Shown: positions 41,183 through 53,621 of the stretch, piece by piece
How the letters are laid out: every line of letters starts with the position of its first letter
How positions within the stretch are numbered: the stretch's first letter is position 1
Source: Aquilaria yunnanensis
Lineage: Eukaryota; Streptophyta; Magnoliopsida; Malvales; Thymelaeaceae
Assembly (NCBI GenBank): GCA_039654915.1
Contig: CM077597.1
Location: forward strand, 62,276,001-62,340,000
Reading direction: 5' to 3'
Length of the DNA stretch: 64,000 nt
Program-made: the position numbers and the translations under genes
The notes under the pieces: generated by a model
What the model saw: only the letters and a program-made list of their open reading frames with translations
The model's database searches: none
What the model was told of the DNA's origin: nothing

Positions 41183-44150
41183 TGTCACACCTCACACAGG
41201 CCCTGGCCCATCACTAAAGAGGTTTAACTCTTAAACCTTAAGTTTAACTCCCAAATTTCAAATTCATGTTAAACCTCCCAACTTGAGTTTAACCTGTTAA
41301 CTGGAGTTTAATTCCAGTCTCTTAGATTCGGCCAATTTGGGTAACTTAAGTTTAAGTCTTATTTTCTTAAATTGAAAAGCCTGGGTGGTGGCCCAGGTGG
41401 CTTCTATGTGGATTCATTAAATTACTTCCAGCAAGGGCAAGGCCCAAACCCTTAACTTGCTCCACAAGCAAGGGTTCATTAATTTCTTGCACAACAAGCA
41501 AGACAACACTTAATGCAATTTAAGTGCATAAATGGTGTGCATCAAGTGTACTATCTATATGGCAACCAAGAAGCCCACAAGATTTGGTTTAGATTTTGAA
41601 AAACCATATACAAAATGTGCATGGTGTTCTCGGCCAGTTAAGGTACACATAATTATGCACAACATTTTCATGAAGCAAGGCTCATACTATTCACATAAAG
41701 GTGCCAAACCTTGGCCCATAATATCCAGCAAACATAAGCCAGCATAATGCTATCCATAATCCATACATAACTTGGCATACAAAACCATGAAGCAATATAA
41801 GTATAGGTGTTAAAGACTACTCATATTAACACAAAAAGGGTAGTCTACCTAGCAACCATAACATGGCTACACATGCCATGAAACCAAAAGCATTTATGCC
41901 AAGTTTACATGCTAAGACTCCTAATGGTCAAGCATGACCTTAAGTATGCCATACAAGAGTACACACTGCAACACCAACCCAATGGCTTGATTCATGGTCA
42001 TGAAGGAAAACACTATGATCAAAGCTACAGTCCAGGTATCCATAGCTCTCCTAGACAAGTCTCCAACTACAGCCTGCAAACTTCCACTATAAGTCTCGGC
42101 CAAACAAGAAATAAGACTTGTAAATTAATCAAAATGCTAAGCCAAGCACACATTGGCACATACCTTGCAAAACAAGCAAAATATAAACACTAAGCACACA
42201 CACAAGCAGCTTAGCCTTACTCAGGCCGAATATCCTTGCCTGAAAAATAAAGGATGGGCAATGAGCATATAACTCAGTAGGATTCACTTAAAACATATAC
42301 AACTCATATTGAGTCTATTTAGTTAAGCTGAGTAATCACTCAAAGCTTAACCTCCCCTTAGTTAGCTCAACCTGCAAAACAAACACCAAGACAAGAAAAA
42401 CAGACATATACATATACAAAACAGATAAATAAGTCAAATACTTCATAAGTGGGGTTAGCATGCACAAGGAAACACCAAAGCACACAAGTACACACACACA
42501 CTCCACAATGTTGCTCTCGGCCATATAAGCCATACATGTACCCATGTGCATTTCTTGCACACAAACTTACCAATACACCATTTCCATTTGGAGCTCCCAA
42601 AATGCCAAGCAAATAGGCCACATTTACTTGCATTTCTAGTACATGTACCATAGTTAATTAGCTAATCAACAAAACAACCAAGTATAACCATTAAGCCCAT
42701 CAAGTAACTAAGGTCATATGGCACATTTAACCATCATTTAGCCGCTCTAGACACTTGAATCATGGTGTACATTACCAAGCAAAGTCAAGTGCCAGTGAAC
42801 CCTACCTCAATAGCTCTCGGCCTACAACCAAGCTTCAAGTATCCAAGTGTTCCTCAATCTCAATGCCTACCAAATCAATCACATGGCATCAACACACTAA
42901 CTCATGGATTAAATTACCATGACCCACATGAAGAACACTAAGATACACACATTTAAGCTCTCGGCCAAAAGGGCCCATTTTCATATACATGTGTTACTCA
43001 TCATTCTAACACACCACATAATATTCTAATCATCAATGAACATCATCTAAATCATTATCTCCAATTAACCAAGTGAAATGCACCATTCCACTATAATTCA
43101 AGTTCTCGGCCATAGTGCCTAGTTACACATATCTATGTCCTTTATCCAACCAATTCAACACATAGCATCAAATCATTGATGATTATTGTTTCATGGTATC
43201 ATTACCATGTATTCAAGTTATGATCACCAAATCATGCCATTTCAAGCTCTCGGCCATAAAGCCAAACTTCACATATCAATGTTCCTCATCAGTCTAAACC
43301 AACACATGTTCACCAACTCATCATTTATCAATGACCATGGCATCAATGCCATGTAAACAAATGAGGAACACACATTTACCTCAAGTGCACCTTTCGGCCA
43401 AACTTCCTTTTGTTCAACTTGATGTTCCTTGCTCAATTTTGCCTAGCACAACAACAAATAGGCAACAACAACACTTAGTCATGGATTAATTTCCATGGAA
43501 ATGAAGAAGAACACCAAGAACACATTCGGCCAACAATCCACCTCCAAACCGAGACATACTTTGCTCATTTAGCTTAACATAACTTCAATTGAACACTTAA
43601 GTTCCTTGTACATGGAAGAACTACCATGAATTCAAGGAAACATTGAAGTTACCTCAAGAACCCTAGCTTGATTCCTTCTCGGCCTTGGCTTGATTCTTCA
43701 AGAACAACTTGAATTTGAAGTAGTCTAGCACCGAAATCAAACTTTCAAGCATGAATTCTTCACCCAAGCTCCACACCTGTCCAATGAAGCTTGAATCCGA
43801 GACTAAGCTTGAGAGAACTCAAGAATAAGAGCTAAACAAGTTTTGGTCAAGTGAAGGAAATGAGGTCTTGACTAGTTTCGGCCGAATGGACTTGGGTTTT
43901 AGTTAGCTACAATGCTAACTTTTGCCTTCCAATAAAATGCATGGTGCAATGTAGCCCTTAACTCCATAAATACTCAAAGCCGCCACTCAAACTTGTGTTA
44001 AAATGGACACTCAAGTCTTATCTTGGCTCATAATGCCAAGCACAAGGTAACACAAGTACCAAGGTCACAAAAACTCCCATGCATAACCGGCCATAACTAG
44101 ACTACAAACTAGTTAGTTTGTTTAGTTAACTAGTGAATAGTACACATAGT
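41183..44150 (-). repeat. Chromovirus LTR in minus orientation (left arm of an inverted pair)
   Basis: Begins TGTCACACCTCACACAGGCCC, the inverted counterpart of GGGCCTGTGTGGGATGTGACA at 46406-46426. The arms stay homologous in inverted order: AAGTCTTATTTTCTTAA at 41354 against 46275, the TCATGACCATGAAT block near 42000 against 45700, and CTCAGTAGGATTCA near 42280 against 45440. AT-rich, no gene. The inner end is uncertain by a few hundred bases. Confidence 0.7.
42820..43540. repeat. Degenerate tandem repeats of about 140 bp inside the left arm
   Basis: A CTCTCGGCC(A) core recurs near 42823, 42958, 43105, 43246, 43390 and 43524, at intervals of 134-147 bp. Each is usually followed by a TCATATCAATGTTCCTCATC-like stretch. 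The right arm lacks the array, which accounts for most of the length difference between the arms. Confidence 0.6.
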
Positions 44151-46426
44151 GGAAGACAAGATTTTGACTAGTAATCATTGTTGTCTCCCAAATTTGGGCT
44201 AGTCTTGCACTAGTCACCCATTAAACTTGCATGGCCGAAATGATCAACTTGAAGTTGATAGTTTTAATTGTACCACTCATTTAAGTGTACATTTTGGTCC
44301 CCTTTCCCTGTTTTCTGCCAGCTTTCCCATAGTACATTTTCTATGTGCAATTAAGTCCTGAAAGTCTCCAGTTTTGCACATAAGTCACTATACCAGTCTC
44401 CAGAGCTTCTCTTACTTCCCCTTTCTATTTTCTCTCACTTTCCTTGGTTTTCCTTGATATTCTTTGGCCTAAGCCAAGCACTTAGGAGGTACCTAATAGG
44501 ACTACTTGGGGACATCCCCATTTCAGGCTTTTTCCAGCACCGGAAAGCTTTCTCGACCACCGCTATCCATCACCGGATGACCCCGCGCAACACTCCTCAG
44601 GAGGACCCTGTTACTCCCGTCGTGGAGCCACGGCGGGAACATCTACGATGGCCACCCAACGCCATCAGCAAGGATCAAGCTTGTCTTCCTTGATTTCAGC
44701 CTACGGTGACTTCCTTCTTCCTTTTTCCAAGCTTAGTCTTGAATATATACCTGGGTAGCTGAGACATTCATAGGTGCTTTGGAATGTTGCTGCCATGTTC
44801 TTAGTGTTTTAAAGAAAGGATGAAAGCTTAAAGGTGTAATCAAGCTTGGAAGCAAGGGAAGTGAAGGAATTAGTGAAGTTCACCCTCGGTCTTGAAGTGT
44901 TCAAGCAAACCCGAGACTATTCAAGCTCATATATTGAGGTAGGATTCACATTTTACTTGTTTGCTTGGTAATTATTCCATGAACAAGTAAATAAAGTAAC
45001 TAAGTGATGGTTAAAATTTGCTATGTGATCTTAGTTACTTGATGGGCATTATTGAGGAGATTTGGTTTATGATTTGATTAGCTAATCAATTATGGGCATG
45101 TGTTAGAATTCCTAGTGCGGGAGGCCAACTTGCTAGTGAATTCAGAGCTATAGTGGAATGGGAGTGATGTTGTGAAGATGGAAGTGCAAAAAGTGCACAT
45201 GGACACATGCTAGTGAATATGGCCGAATGTATCTTGTGGTGTGTGTGTGCGTTTGTGGGCTTGATTGTTTGTTTGTGTGTGCTAACAAGTTGTAGGTAGG
45301 TTAGTTATGCTCATTATGTTTCAGTTCTTATATGTGTATATTATGTTTCTGTGTTTTCTATGTTTTTCTTGCAGGACAAGTAAGCTATGGACGTTAAGTT
45401 TTGGACTTAACTAAATAGACCAAATATGGTCGGTTGTGAATCCTACTGAGTTAAATACTCATGCCCATATATTTCTTGTTTCAGGAAAGGGTATACAGCT
45501 TGAGTAGTTTGTTTGTGTACTAGGTAGTACAGTTATTGTTCAAGGTATGTGCCAACTCAATCTTGGCTTGATTACTTGCATTACAAGTCTTATGGGTTAA
45601 GGCCGAAACTTATATTCTAAGTTTTGCAGGCTTGTGTAGTTGTGGGACACGTCTAGGTGCAGGATGGATGTGTGGACTATGGCTCTGATAGTAGTGTTCA
45701 CTTTCATGACCATGAATATGGTCATTGGGTTGGTGCTTAAGTGTGTGCTGCTGTATTGCTCACTTAGGTATCTTCTTGGGGACTAAGGAAACTTAGCTTG
45801 TAAAACTTAACCTTGGCTATTTTGGACTTATGGCATCCTTGGTATGTTTACAAGCTAGTGATGCTTGTGCTTAGGCTATTTTGTGTATATATGTAGCCTT
45901 GATTGTACATGGTTTTGTATGTACATATGTTGGATCCTTATGTGCCAACTTATGTTAAGTTATGAGCTTATGGTTATGTTTCATGTAAGAAACCTCTTGA
46001 GATACTGGTTTGGCCAAATATACATATGCATAGAAACCTTGATTTTTAAAACTACAAGGATGTGGTCTTCTTGGTTGTCATTCATGAAAGTAGCACACTT
46101 GATGAGCACACATCTTAGACACTTAACAGATTAAGTGTATGTCTTGCTTATATTGCAAGTTATTGATTTATAGCCTTGCCTTGTGCTGCAAGTTAGTGGT
46201 TGGGCCTACTTCAGATGCAGGTAATGGTTCTAATTAACTCATAAGCCTCCTGGGGCACTTCCTAGCTCTCAGCTTAAGAAAATAAGACTTAAAACTACCT
46301 AACAAGCAATTGCCAAAATGATAGGTAGTAAATGATACCTAAACTTAAGAATATCCAGTAACACTTGGGTAGAAATGGTGTGTGGTACTAAGAGTGCATA
46401 GGCTGGGGCCTGTGTGGGATGTGACA
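44151..46426 (+). repeat. 5' LTR of chromovirus C1 (right arm of the inverted pair)
   Basis: Ends GGATGTGACA at 46426, ten bases before a TATCAGAGC primer site and then gag. AT-rich, with an AATATATA box near 44735 that may be the promoter. It aligns in inverted order with 41183-44150. The 5' boundary is not certain. A short open frame at 44454-44693 has no recognisable domain and I do not count it as a gene. Confidence 0.7.
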
Positions 46427-46435
46427 GGCTTTGTT

Positions 46436-46449
46436 TAATATCAGAGCAA
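46436..46449 (+). other. Primer-binding site of C1
   Basis: AATATCAGAGCAAA follows the LTR end. TATCAGAGC is the core of the primer site complementary to initiator-methionine tRNA used by most chromoviruses. Confidence 0.65.
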
Positions 46450-46564
46450 AAGGTTTAGAAGTTTCTGATTTAGAGTAAAGTATAGCCTAGACTTGTTCCC
46501 ACATAGGATTATATAAGACTTGTAATATTGGATATATGTGAATAGCTGCATCTGAAAGTGCAAG

Positions 46565-47904
46565 ATGAGAACAAGAGGCAGGGAAAGAGAATCTCTGAAG
46601 GAAATAGAAGATGTAACAGCCCATCCTAGAGTTGGTATGCATATAGAGGTGCCTGAGATACAGGCAGGTGTTATTGAGCATAATGTGGCCGAAGAGCCAA
46701 ATGCAGGATTTACATTTGCTGTACCTAGACCACCTGGACCCAGCAGGGATAGGCTAGACAGGATAGAAGCCATGATGGAGCGACTGTAGTTAACTATGGT
46801 ATAGATTATAGAGGGAATAAGATTCTTGGCTAGAGGCCAACCTCCAATACATGAAAACCCAGAGCAAATGGGAGCAGGGGAGAACTTTGAAGCAGAAGGT
46901 AGAAGAGGAATGAGAAGGCCTGGCAAAGAGCCAATGAATCATGATCACCATAGTAATAATAGGGGCAATCAGGAAGGAGAAGAAGGTGATGAGGAGAGAA
47001 GACATCTTAGGGCCAGAAGGGTGAGGTTAGAGGTTAGACGAGAACCCAGGACAGAGGAAGAGGATGAAGAGAGCCCAGACATTGAAGAGCTGGATGCTTA
47101 TATTTACTAAAGGAGCACTGAGCCTTCTACAGAAAGTACAACAAGAGGGAGAATCTTCAGAGAAAGAACTAGCAGTACAGAAGTACGAGGAGAGAGGTCC
47201 AAAAAGGGTGGACTTAAGGAGGGCTAGCAAGAAGGGTTCCTAGCACTAAAACCTCCAGTGTTCAGGGGTGGCAGTGACCCTGATGAAGTAGAGTTTTGGG
47301 TGTATCAGGTAGAGAAGATTTTTGAGCGAATGGATGTATCATCTACACAAAAAGTACTCCTAGCTACCTTCAGGCTAGAGGGAAATGCAGAGCTGTGGTG
47401 GAGGGTAGTGCAGATGACATATCAGGAAAAAAATCAGAGGAGACCACCAGCTAGAAGAAAATCCATCAAGTGGGCAGATTTTCTGCAGGTTTTCCACCAG
47501 CAATATCTCAGTGAGGCCCAGAAAGATCAAAAGCAGGTGGAGTTTGATCAGCTGGAGCAAGGGGATCTCACTATTCTGGAATATGAACAAAGATTCGACG
47601 GTCTGATCAGAAATGCCCCATAGTATGAGGGACAAGAAGAATTGAGAACCAAGAGGTTTTTGAGAGGCTTAAGGGCTGAGTTGAGACAGATTCTCAGAGC
47701 AGTAGGGACCAGGGACTACTACTCTATGATGTAAACTGCCATTGCACTGGAGCAGGAGTTCAAAGAACAAACCAAGAGTGGACCTGGTAGTGTGAATGGT
47801 TCTCAGAAAGGGACACAGAAAAGACACAGAGAAAAGGTAGAGGCCAATGGAGGAAGAAAAGGGAGCAAGAAAAAGAAGGGGCCACAGCAGTATGGTCCAC
47901 AATG
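46565..47904 (+). pseudogene. gag of C1 (chromovirus), first part
   Basis: Begins MRTRGRERESLKEIEDV at 46565 with stops and frameshifts. The retrotransposon gag domain is clear at 47258-47623: GGSDPDEVEFWVYQVEKIFERM, LLATFRLEGNAELWW, FLQVFHQQYLSEAQKDQKQVEF, LTILEYEQRFDGL. At 47904 the frame is in the first zinc knuckle (CH), interrupted by T7; it resumes at 58500. Gag forms the particle shell. Not functional. Confidence 0.85.
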
Positions 47905-47909
47905 CCACA

Positions 47910-48700
47910 TGGTGGCCTGCGGCGGCTTCATCATGTGTCATTGTATGGGTAAGGAAGATTTTTGATGGAGGAGAGCACTTTTGGAGGAGATTCCCCAGTG
48001 GAATGTACCTGAAATACTCCAGAAAACACAGGTTAGGAGGTCCCCGGCGTGTATTCCCGGGGAGGAGCCTCCGACGCCCAAGTCAGTATTTTCAGATAAT
48101 TGGATTATGTGCTCTTTTTTGTATTCAAAGAGAACTCTTTTCCTTCTCCCCCTTACCCCGCTAGGACGCTTTCTGGGTATTTTATAAAGGAGGCGTACAT
48201 AAGCCATTTTCCTCTTGTGGTCACTCTAGATCACGACACGTGTCCGGTGGGATGCGATCACTCCTTTTTCGGGAGCGAAGGGACGTTTATCTCAGCAAAG
48301 GTCACCTGGTTGACAGCCTAGGCATTCCAAGAGTGTCGTATCGAGACGTCCCTCTGATGGCGTGCTCCAGTGATAGCGTGTCAGAATGTACTTGGGGGAT
48401 GACTTTTATCGGGAGGTGTCAGAGGCTCCTTAAATGCTTTGTTCATACTTTCTGAGGTTACTCTAACATCTCGGGGAATGTATTCCCCGAGGATGGGTCC
48501 TCCGAGGGATACCCCTGTTTCCGAAGGAGCTCTGATTTCTCTACCGAGGTTGGTCTTACCATTTCCCAAGGAAGCGAATTCTCTACATTAGGCCAAGGGG
48601 ATCGTTCATCCTACCGACCTCGGCTGGCTGTTTCCCTCTGGCGAAGTCGGTACTCCGTCAGGTCTGGCAGCATAGCCAGTGATGGGCACCTCGGCTATCA
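47910..48700 (-). repeat. 3' LTR of T7
   Basis: 791 bp, TGATAGCC...GGCCACCA in element orientation. It contains GACACGTGTCCGG near 48236, a TATTTTATAAAG box near 48177 and the CCCCGG...CCGGGG block near 48043-48062. Confidence 0.9.
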
Positions 48701-49398
48701 CATGCCCCCCTGGAGAGGCGAAGCGGGGGCTTCGGCTATGTTTTCGAGGAGGTCCCTTTGCCGACCTGGCGGCTGAAACTTTTCTTGGAAAGTTGCCTTG
48801 CTTCAGAAGGTGTTTCCTCAGAGCCGAGGTACCCATCTTTAGTTTTCTTGATGTCCTCGGAATGCATATTACTTTTTTCTTTTTTGCTTTTTCTACCACG
48901 AGTATGTGAATTGTCGCGTCCTTTGGCCAAGCGTGTCAGTCATGGGTGACCGTGCCTAGGTTTTCACGATATTAGAGGGACGTGCCCTGGTTCTTCGCGC
49001 TATGTGACACATGGATGCTGTTGGATGGAAAAACAACTATGCTGGTTACGTCAACCGCACCTCTTTGCCTTCAAGGAGTAATAATGAGGCTGTTACATCT
49101 TCAAAGGATGATTATGATGACGTTTCAATTATCCTTCTTCGGTCTATATAAGCACCTTCCATCCCATTTTGTCTCACTTTTTTTTTTAACTCTCATTTGT
49201 TCTAGAGCCTTTTCTTGCCCTTTTTCTCTTTCCGGCGGCGGTTCTTACGGCAGAGTGACCTCCGACGATTCCTTGCAGCGGTGTTTCGCAGCCCGGGTTT
49301 TAGCAAAGTCTTTGGTGGGTGTTCCCTTTTTGTGGTTTGTCGTTGTTCCTCTATTTCTTCCAAAGTCAATTCTCTTTTTCTTATTTTTTTTTTGAAAA
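48701..49398 (+). promoter_or_regulatory. Promoter and leader of the T7 asORF, with the T7 purine tract
   Basis: Next to the LTR, the minus strand reads CTCCAGGGGGGCATG (about 48701-48715), the polypurine tract. On the plus strand, TATATAAG starts at 49145, 254 bp before the ATG at 49399, exactly the T2 spacing. TGTGACACATGG, a G-box-like site with one change, lies about 140 bp upstream of the TATA. No gene otherwise. Confidence 0.65.
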
Positions 49399-51842
49399 AT
49401 GTCAAATCCAACTCCATTGAGTCCGACTCCATTGATGATTGTGCCCCCTTTTTCTACAAACCTTGCTTCCCTTGAGGCTTATCCTTATTCCACTACTTTG
49501 GAAATGATGAAAAAGTGGGTGGCCAAGTACTACCTCCCTTCTTATATCACACCGAGATTACCTCTCCCGGGATCTTACGGTTACGTAGCTTCTTCGAGGG
49601 AGGTTACCGTTTACCGAGCTCAGCTGAAAGACGGTCTTCGGTATCCCCCTCATCGCGTGATATGCGAATTCTGCAAATTCCACGGCATTGCTGTGAACCA
49701 ACTCCCCCCAAATTCTTACTCTTACTTTAATGCTTTCCTCTGCATATGTGCGGTGTTCGGCATAAACCCCCACTTCCTCTTTCTCATGCAATACTACAAA
49801 CTCCACCCGGTCCCGAAGGGTGGTTTTTACTACCTCCTTCCCCGAGGGTCCGGGAGTAAGAAGTTTCTGTTTACCTTTGACAATAAGGATAGTTGGCGAG
49901 GGTGGCAGAAGAAGTTTTTCTTTTTCCGGGTCCCTGAATCTTGGAGACATGTGCCTATTAGATAGGCCTCAGGGACTTTGGAGGTCGACGTCGTCGATCC
50001 CCGGAAGCTCCTCACTCCGGTATTGCTTGCCGATTTTGACAACTTCGACAAGCGTATTCGGTTGGTGGCGGACTGGGACTCCGTCACGTTCACCCTACCC
50101 TTTTCCCATTAAGTGGGATCTTATGTCAGAGGAAGTTCTTTGGGAACTGGGAGTGATAACTGCCCACAAGAGTGACCCTGGCATGCCCGTGCCTGTTCTT
50201 CCGGTGAAGAAAGCCTGGATAGTCATGCTCCTTCGGCGTCAAATTTCTTATCAGTTTTTTTTCGAGAGTAAGTCACCATCCAGGGTTTGTTATCTGCTTT
50301 CCTTTTGGACTTACACTGATATTTTACCTTTTTGTAGAGATGGGCGATCAGTCTGTCGAGTTTTATAAATCACTCTATGATAGTCAGGCTAAGCGGGGAA
50401 AGCAAGTACGCAGGAAGACTTCTAGTAAGAGGAAGAAGTCGACTGCCGGCCCTTCTAAGTCCAAGAAGGCCAAGGCTACCACTCCTCCTCCCGAGAACAT
50501 AGTTGAGGTGGAAGACCAGTCCTCTGCTCAGCTTCCGACCATCGAGAACCCTTCTTCGAAACCTGACATCCTCGGGGAGATGCTGAGTCCTGCCCCTGCT
50601 ACCGAGATCCCAGCAGAGCGAATGTCTACTCAAGAGTTTAAAGATGGTAGGAGGAGGAAGGGAAAGAATGTCAATGAGGATGTTCGGGAGGTCGGTTCTG
50701 AGGAGTGCGTCCCCGAAGTTCCACCAGGTTTTTTCCTTAGCCATTCCGCTACCAACCTCAGTATTTTTCGTATCTACGAATTTTTGGATGAATGGCTAAG
50801 GGATGATGTCTTGATGGAACTTCGGCGTGACCTTACAGAGAACGCCCCTACTGCTTCCTGGGTGGAAGCTCATGCCCGTCGGAGGGCTCTTCGGGACCGA
50901 CAGATTCCTCGGGGCAAGGTGCCACGGGAGCCCTTCTGGTCGTTCACAGAGGACATGGATTTGTTCTCTGAGGATAGCCAGCTGATGGCTCCAAAAATGG
51001 CATCGGGGGTGCTGCCTAATGCCACTTTTTAGTCCCTTACCACCGAATGTCCCAGCGAAGAGATTCTCGCGGCGAGGATGACCGAGCACGCTGGTCAGGT
51101 GATCCTTTCTTTTCTTGTATCTTAGAAAATTGTTCATCCAAGCCACCACTGCCTTCCGATGCTTATTTGGTGCCTCTGTTTTTCGCAGCTTTTGGCATAT
51201 AGCGGGTACTTTCGCGCCTGGTCAGCGAAACATACGGAGACCCACTCTCGGTCCGAAGATTCCCTGTGGAAGACGAAGGAGTCTCTCGCCCAATATGCCC
51301 TAAAGTATGGCGAGTTAAACAAAATCGCGAAGGAAGATCTTGGGAGTCTTCGGGCCGAGGTTGTGTCCAGCTGGCAGGAGCTGCTTGCCGACTTCTCAGC
51401 CAAGGTTGAAGACCTCGGCTCAAAGTACGTGACTCTTTCTTTAGAGAATGAGGCCCTTCGGAAGAAGACCGTTAAAGACGGCGAGAAGCTTGCGAAATCA
51501 CTCGCTTTGAATGCCGATCTCCAAGCTGAGATTGCATTCCTGAAGAAGGAGAAGATGAGGGGCAGGAAGAAGAGGAAGCTGGAGGAGAAGATTGTCGCGC
51601 TAAAAGCTGAGCTGGCGGCTCTTGGCGCCGAGAGGAACCGTAGCGAGCAAATGTCGAAGACGTCTTACCAAGATAGTTTTTGCTTGGCTCGTCATCAGGT
51701 CCTCGCTCGGCACCCTAGGCTTGACATTTCGCATTTGTGTGCTTTGGACTTTCCCCAAGAGCCCAGATCTTCAAGGTCCAAAGTCGAGTTCCTCAATCTT
51801 CCTTCGGCTCGGCCTGCATCTTTGACTGAGCCCTCTATTTGA
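49399..51842 (+). pseudogene. asORF of T7: four exons, nearly intact
   Basis: Exons: 49399-50267, 50338-50727, 50839-51098 and 51189-51842. Introns: GTAAGT...TGTAG (70 bp), GTTTTT...ACAG (111 bp), GTGATC...GCAG (90 bp). Exon 1: EVTVYRAQLKDGLRYPPHRVI, FCKFHGIAVNQLPPNSYSYFNAFL, LMQYYKLHPVPKGGFYYLLPRGSGSKKF; a TAG near 49963 stands where others have a Trp codon. Exon 2: MGDQSVEFYKSLY, basic KKRKAKATTPPPEN. Exon 3 has one TAG near 51030. Exon 4 is fully open: a coiled coil with a KKEKMRGRKKRKLEEK basic patch, ending LDFPQEPRSSRS. Three or fewer changes disable it. Function unknown. Confidence 0.8.
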
Positions 51843-52206
51843 TGAAACGTCTAATACGTTTGCTCAGTCATAGGCTTTCTTCTTCCTTCTTTGTAATAAT
51901 TTTTTTTTCCCCAGGATTTTTTAATGAAGGATTTTTGCTCCATTCTCCATTCTTTCTCCTGAATATGCCTTATCAGCAACTGGTACGATTCTAAGTGTGC
52001 ACTTTTGGCGAACACCAGCACCTTATCTTTCGGAAGGAACCTTTTTGAACTTCTTTCATGTTCAGACGGGTTTTTAAGCTTAGTAAGGAATTTTGTAACG
52101 CAGGACCATCAAGGCGCACTCTTTCAATAACGAGGCAAATTCATCATGTATTTTACTGACGACTTCGGGGAGGAGTATCTTACCGGCTTTCTATGAAAAA
52201 AATTAT
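51843..52206. other. T7 spacer between asORF and integrase
   Basis: T-rich non-coding sequence after the asORF stop, possibly its 3' untranslated region (an ATAATTTTTTTTT run near 51896). No repeat array like those of T1 and T5. Confidence 0.5.
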
Positions 52207-53621
52207 CTAAGTATAGAATTTTTTCAGAGAGTCTGAATGCCAAGTATTCTTCAACTCCACTCCCTCAATATTACCCAACTTAAAGACCCCTGGGCGGACT
52301 TCATCGCGAACCAAATAGGGTCCACTCCAATTTGCCCGAAGTACCCCTTCTGATGGCCTTCGCTATTTGAACTCGGCTTTTCGAAGAACGAGGTCTCCCT
52401 TTTTGATCCCTTTTTTTCTTACATGTAAATTGGCGGTGCGTGCTATCCGTTGCTGGAAGGCCTTTCTCCTTAACTCGACCATCTCGCGGTGTTCTTCGAG
52501 GAGGTCCAGTTTTTCTCTTAGTCCAAGATCATTTCCTCCTTCATCGAACACCTGTACTCTTACCGAGGGCTGCATGCTTCAATGGGAATAATGGCCTCGG
52601 TCCTGTATACGAGCGAGAAAGGAGTTTCTCCCGTGGCTCTTCTGGGAGTTGTTCGGTAGCTCCACAGCACACTTGGAAGCTCTCCTGGCCATTTCCCTTT
52701 TGCGTCTTTTAGCCTTTTCTTCAGGCCATCTTTTATTGTTCTGTTAGATACCTCGACCTGCCCATTGCTTTGAGGGTGAGCCACTGGGGCAAAATGTATC
52801 TTGACGCCTAGGTCCTCCATGAATTCCTGGAACCCTTTATCCGTGAATTGAGTGCCGTTATCGGCCACTATTACCCTCGGAATGCCAAATCGGCATATAA
52901 TGTTTTTCCATACGAATTTTTGGGCATCCTTCGCCGAGATTGATGCTAGCGGTTCTGCCTCTATCCATTTAGTGAAATAGTCCACTGCGACGATGCAAAA
53001 TTTTACTCTGCCGGGGGCGTTTGGGAGAGGTCCGATGAGGTCAATGCCCCAGATGGCGAAGGGGCAGGGATAGTCTGTTGCATTTATTTTCTCCGAGGGT
53101 AGCTTTTGGATACTGGCGTGCCTTTGGCAATTGTCGCATCTTCGGATGAATTGCCTTGCGTCCTTCCTTAGGGTAGGCCAAACGTAACCTTGGCGGAGTA
53201 TTACTCCTGCGAGGGCGTCCGTTCCTATATGGGAGCCACACACTCCTTCGTGTACTTCTTCAAGTATTACTTTGATGTCATCCTCGCCTATACATCTTTG
53301 TAGAGGGCTAGCGTACCCTTGTCTGTACAGTTCTTTCCCAATGAGGAAGTACATTCCTGCACACTTTCGTATCTTTGCGGCTTCTTTAGGATCCTCGAGA
53401 AGCTCTAAAGTTGCCAAATATCTCTTGAGGGAGCTTTGCCATCCCTTCCCTGAGGTTTCTATGCACATTAACTCTGTGCTGGGGTGTTTTAGCACTTCGG
53501 TGGGTTCTTTAGCCTTGGCCAAGGCATCCGCTTGGGTATTATCCCTTCGGGGCACGCTCTTTATGTGCAACGATTCGAAATCCTCAATGAGTTTCGGAAC
53601 GAGGTTGTGATACTTGGCCAA
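52207..53621 (-). CDS. Integrase of T7, core intact
   Basis: The frame 53621-52560 (353 codons) starts in the aRH end (NTQADALAKAKEP), then the linker, the zinc-binding motif (EVHEGVCGSHIGTDALAGVIL...RRCDNCQRHA), and the catalytic core: Asp in VAVDYFTKWIEAEP, Asp in VADNGTQFTDKGF, Glu in [10 protein letters not shown]. All three catalytic residues are present. The C-terminal part (to 52207) is shifted: 52575-52363 reads VRVQVFDEGGNDLGLREKLDLLEEHREM. A frame change near 52570 probably abolishes a full-length enzyme. Confidence 0.85.

Noticed and set aside
42820..43540. A CRISPR-like array
   Set aside because: Units are degenerate, about 140 bp long and AT-rich, without short exact repeats and unique spacers, in plant DNA.
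44454..44693. A 79-codon open frame in the chromovirus LTR
   Set aside because: It lies in non-coding LTR, has no recognisable domain, and the sequence has no counterpart frame in the inverted arm.
41183..46426. A DNA transposon with long terminal inverted repeats
   Set aside because: The arms are LTR-like with a primer site and chromovirus gag immediately after the right arm. No transposase is present, and nothing indicates cut-and-paste ends.
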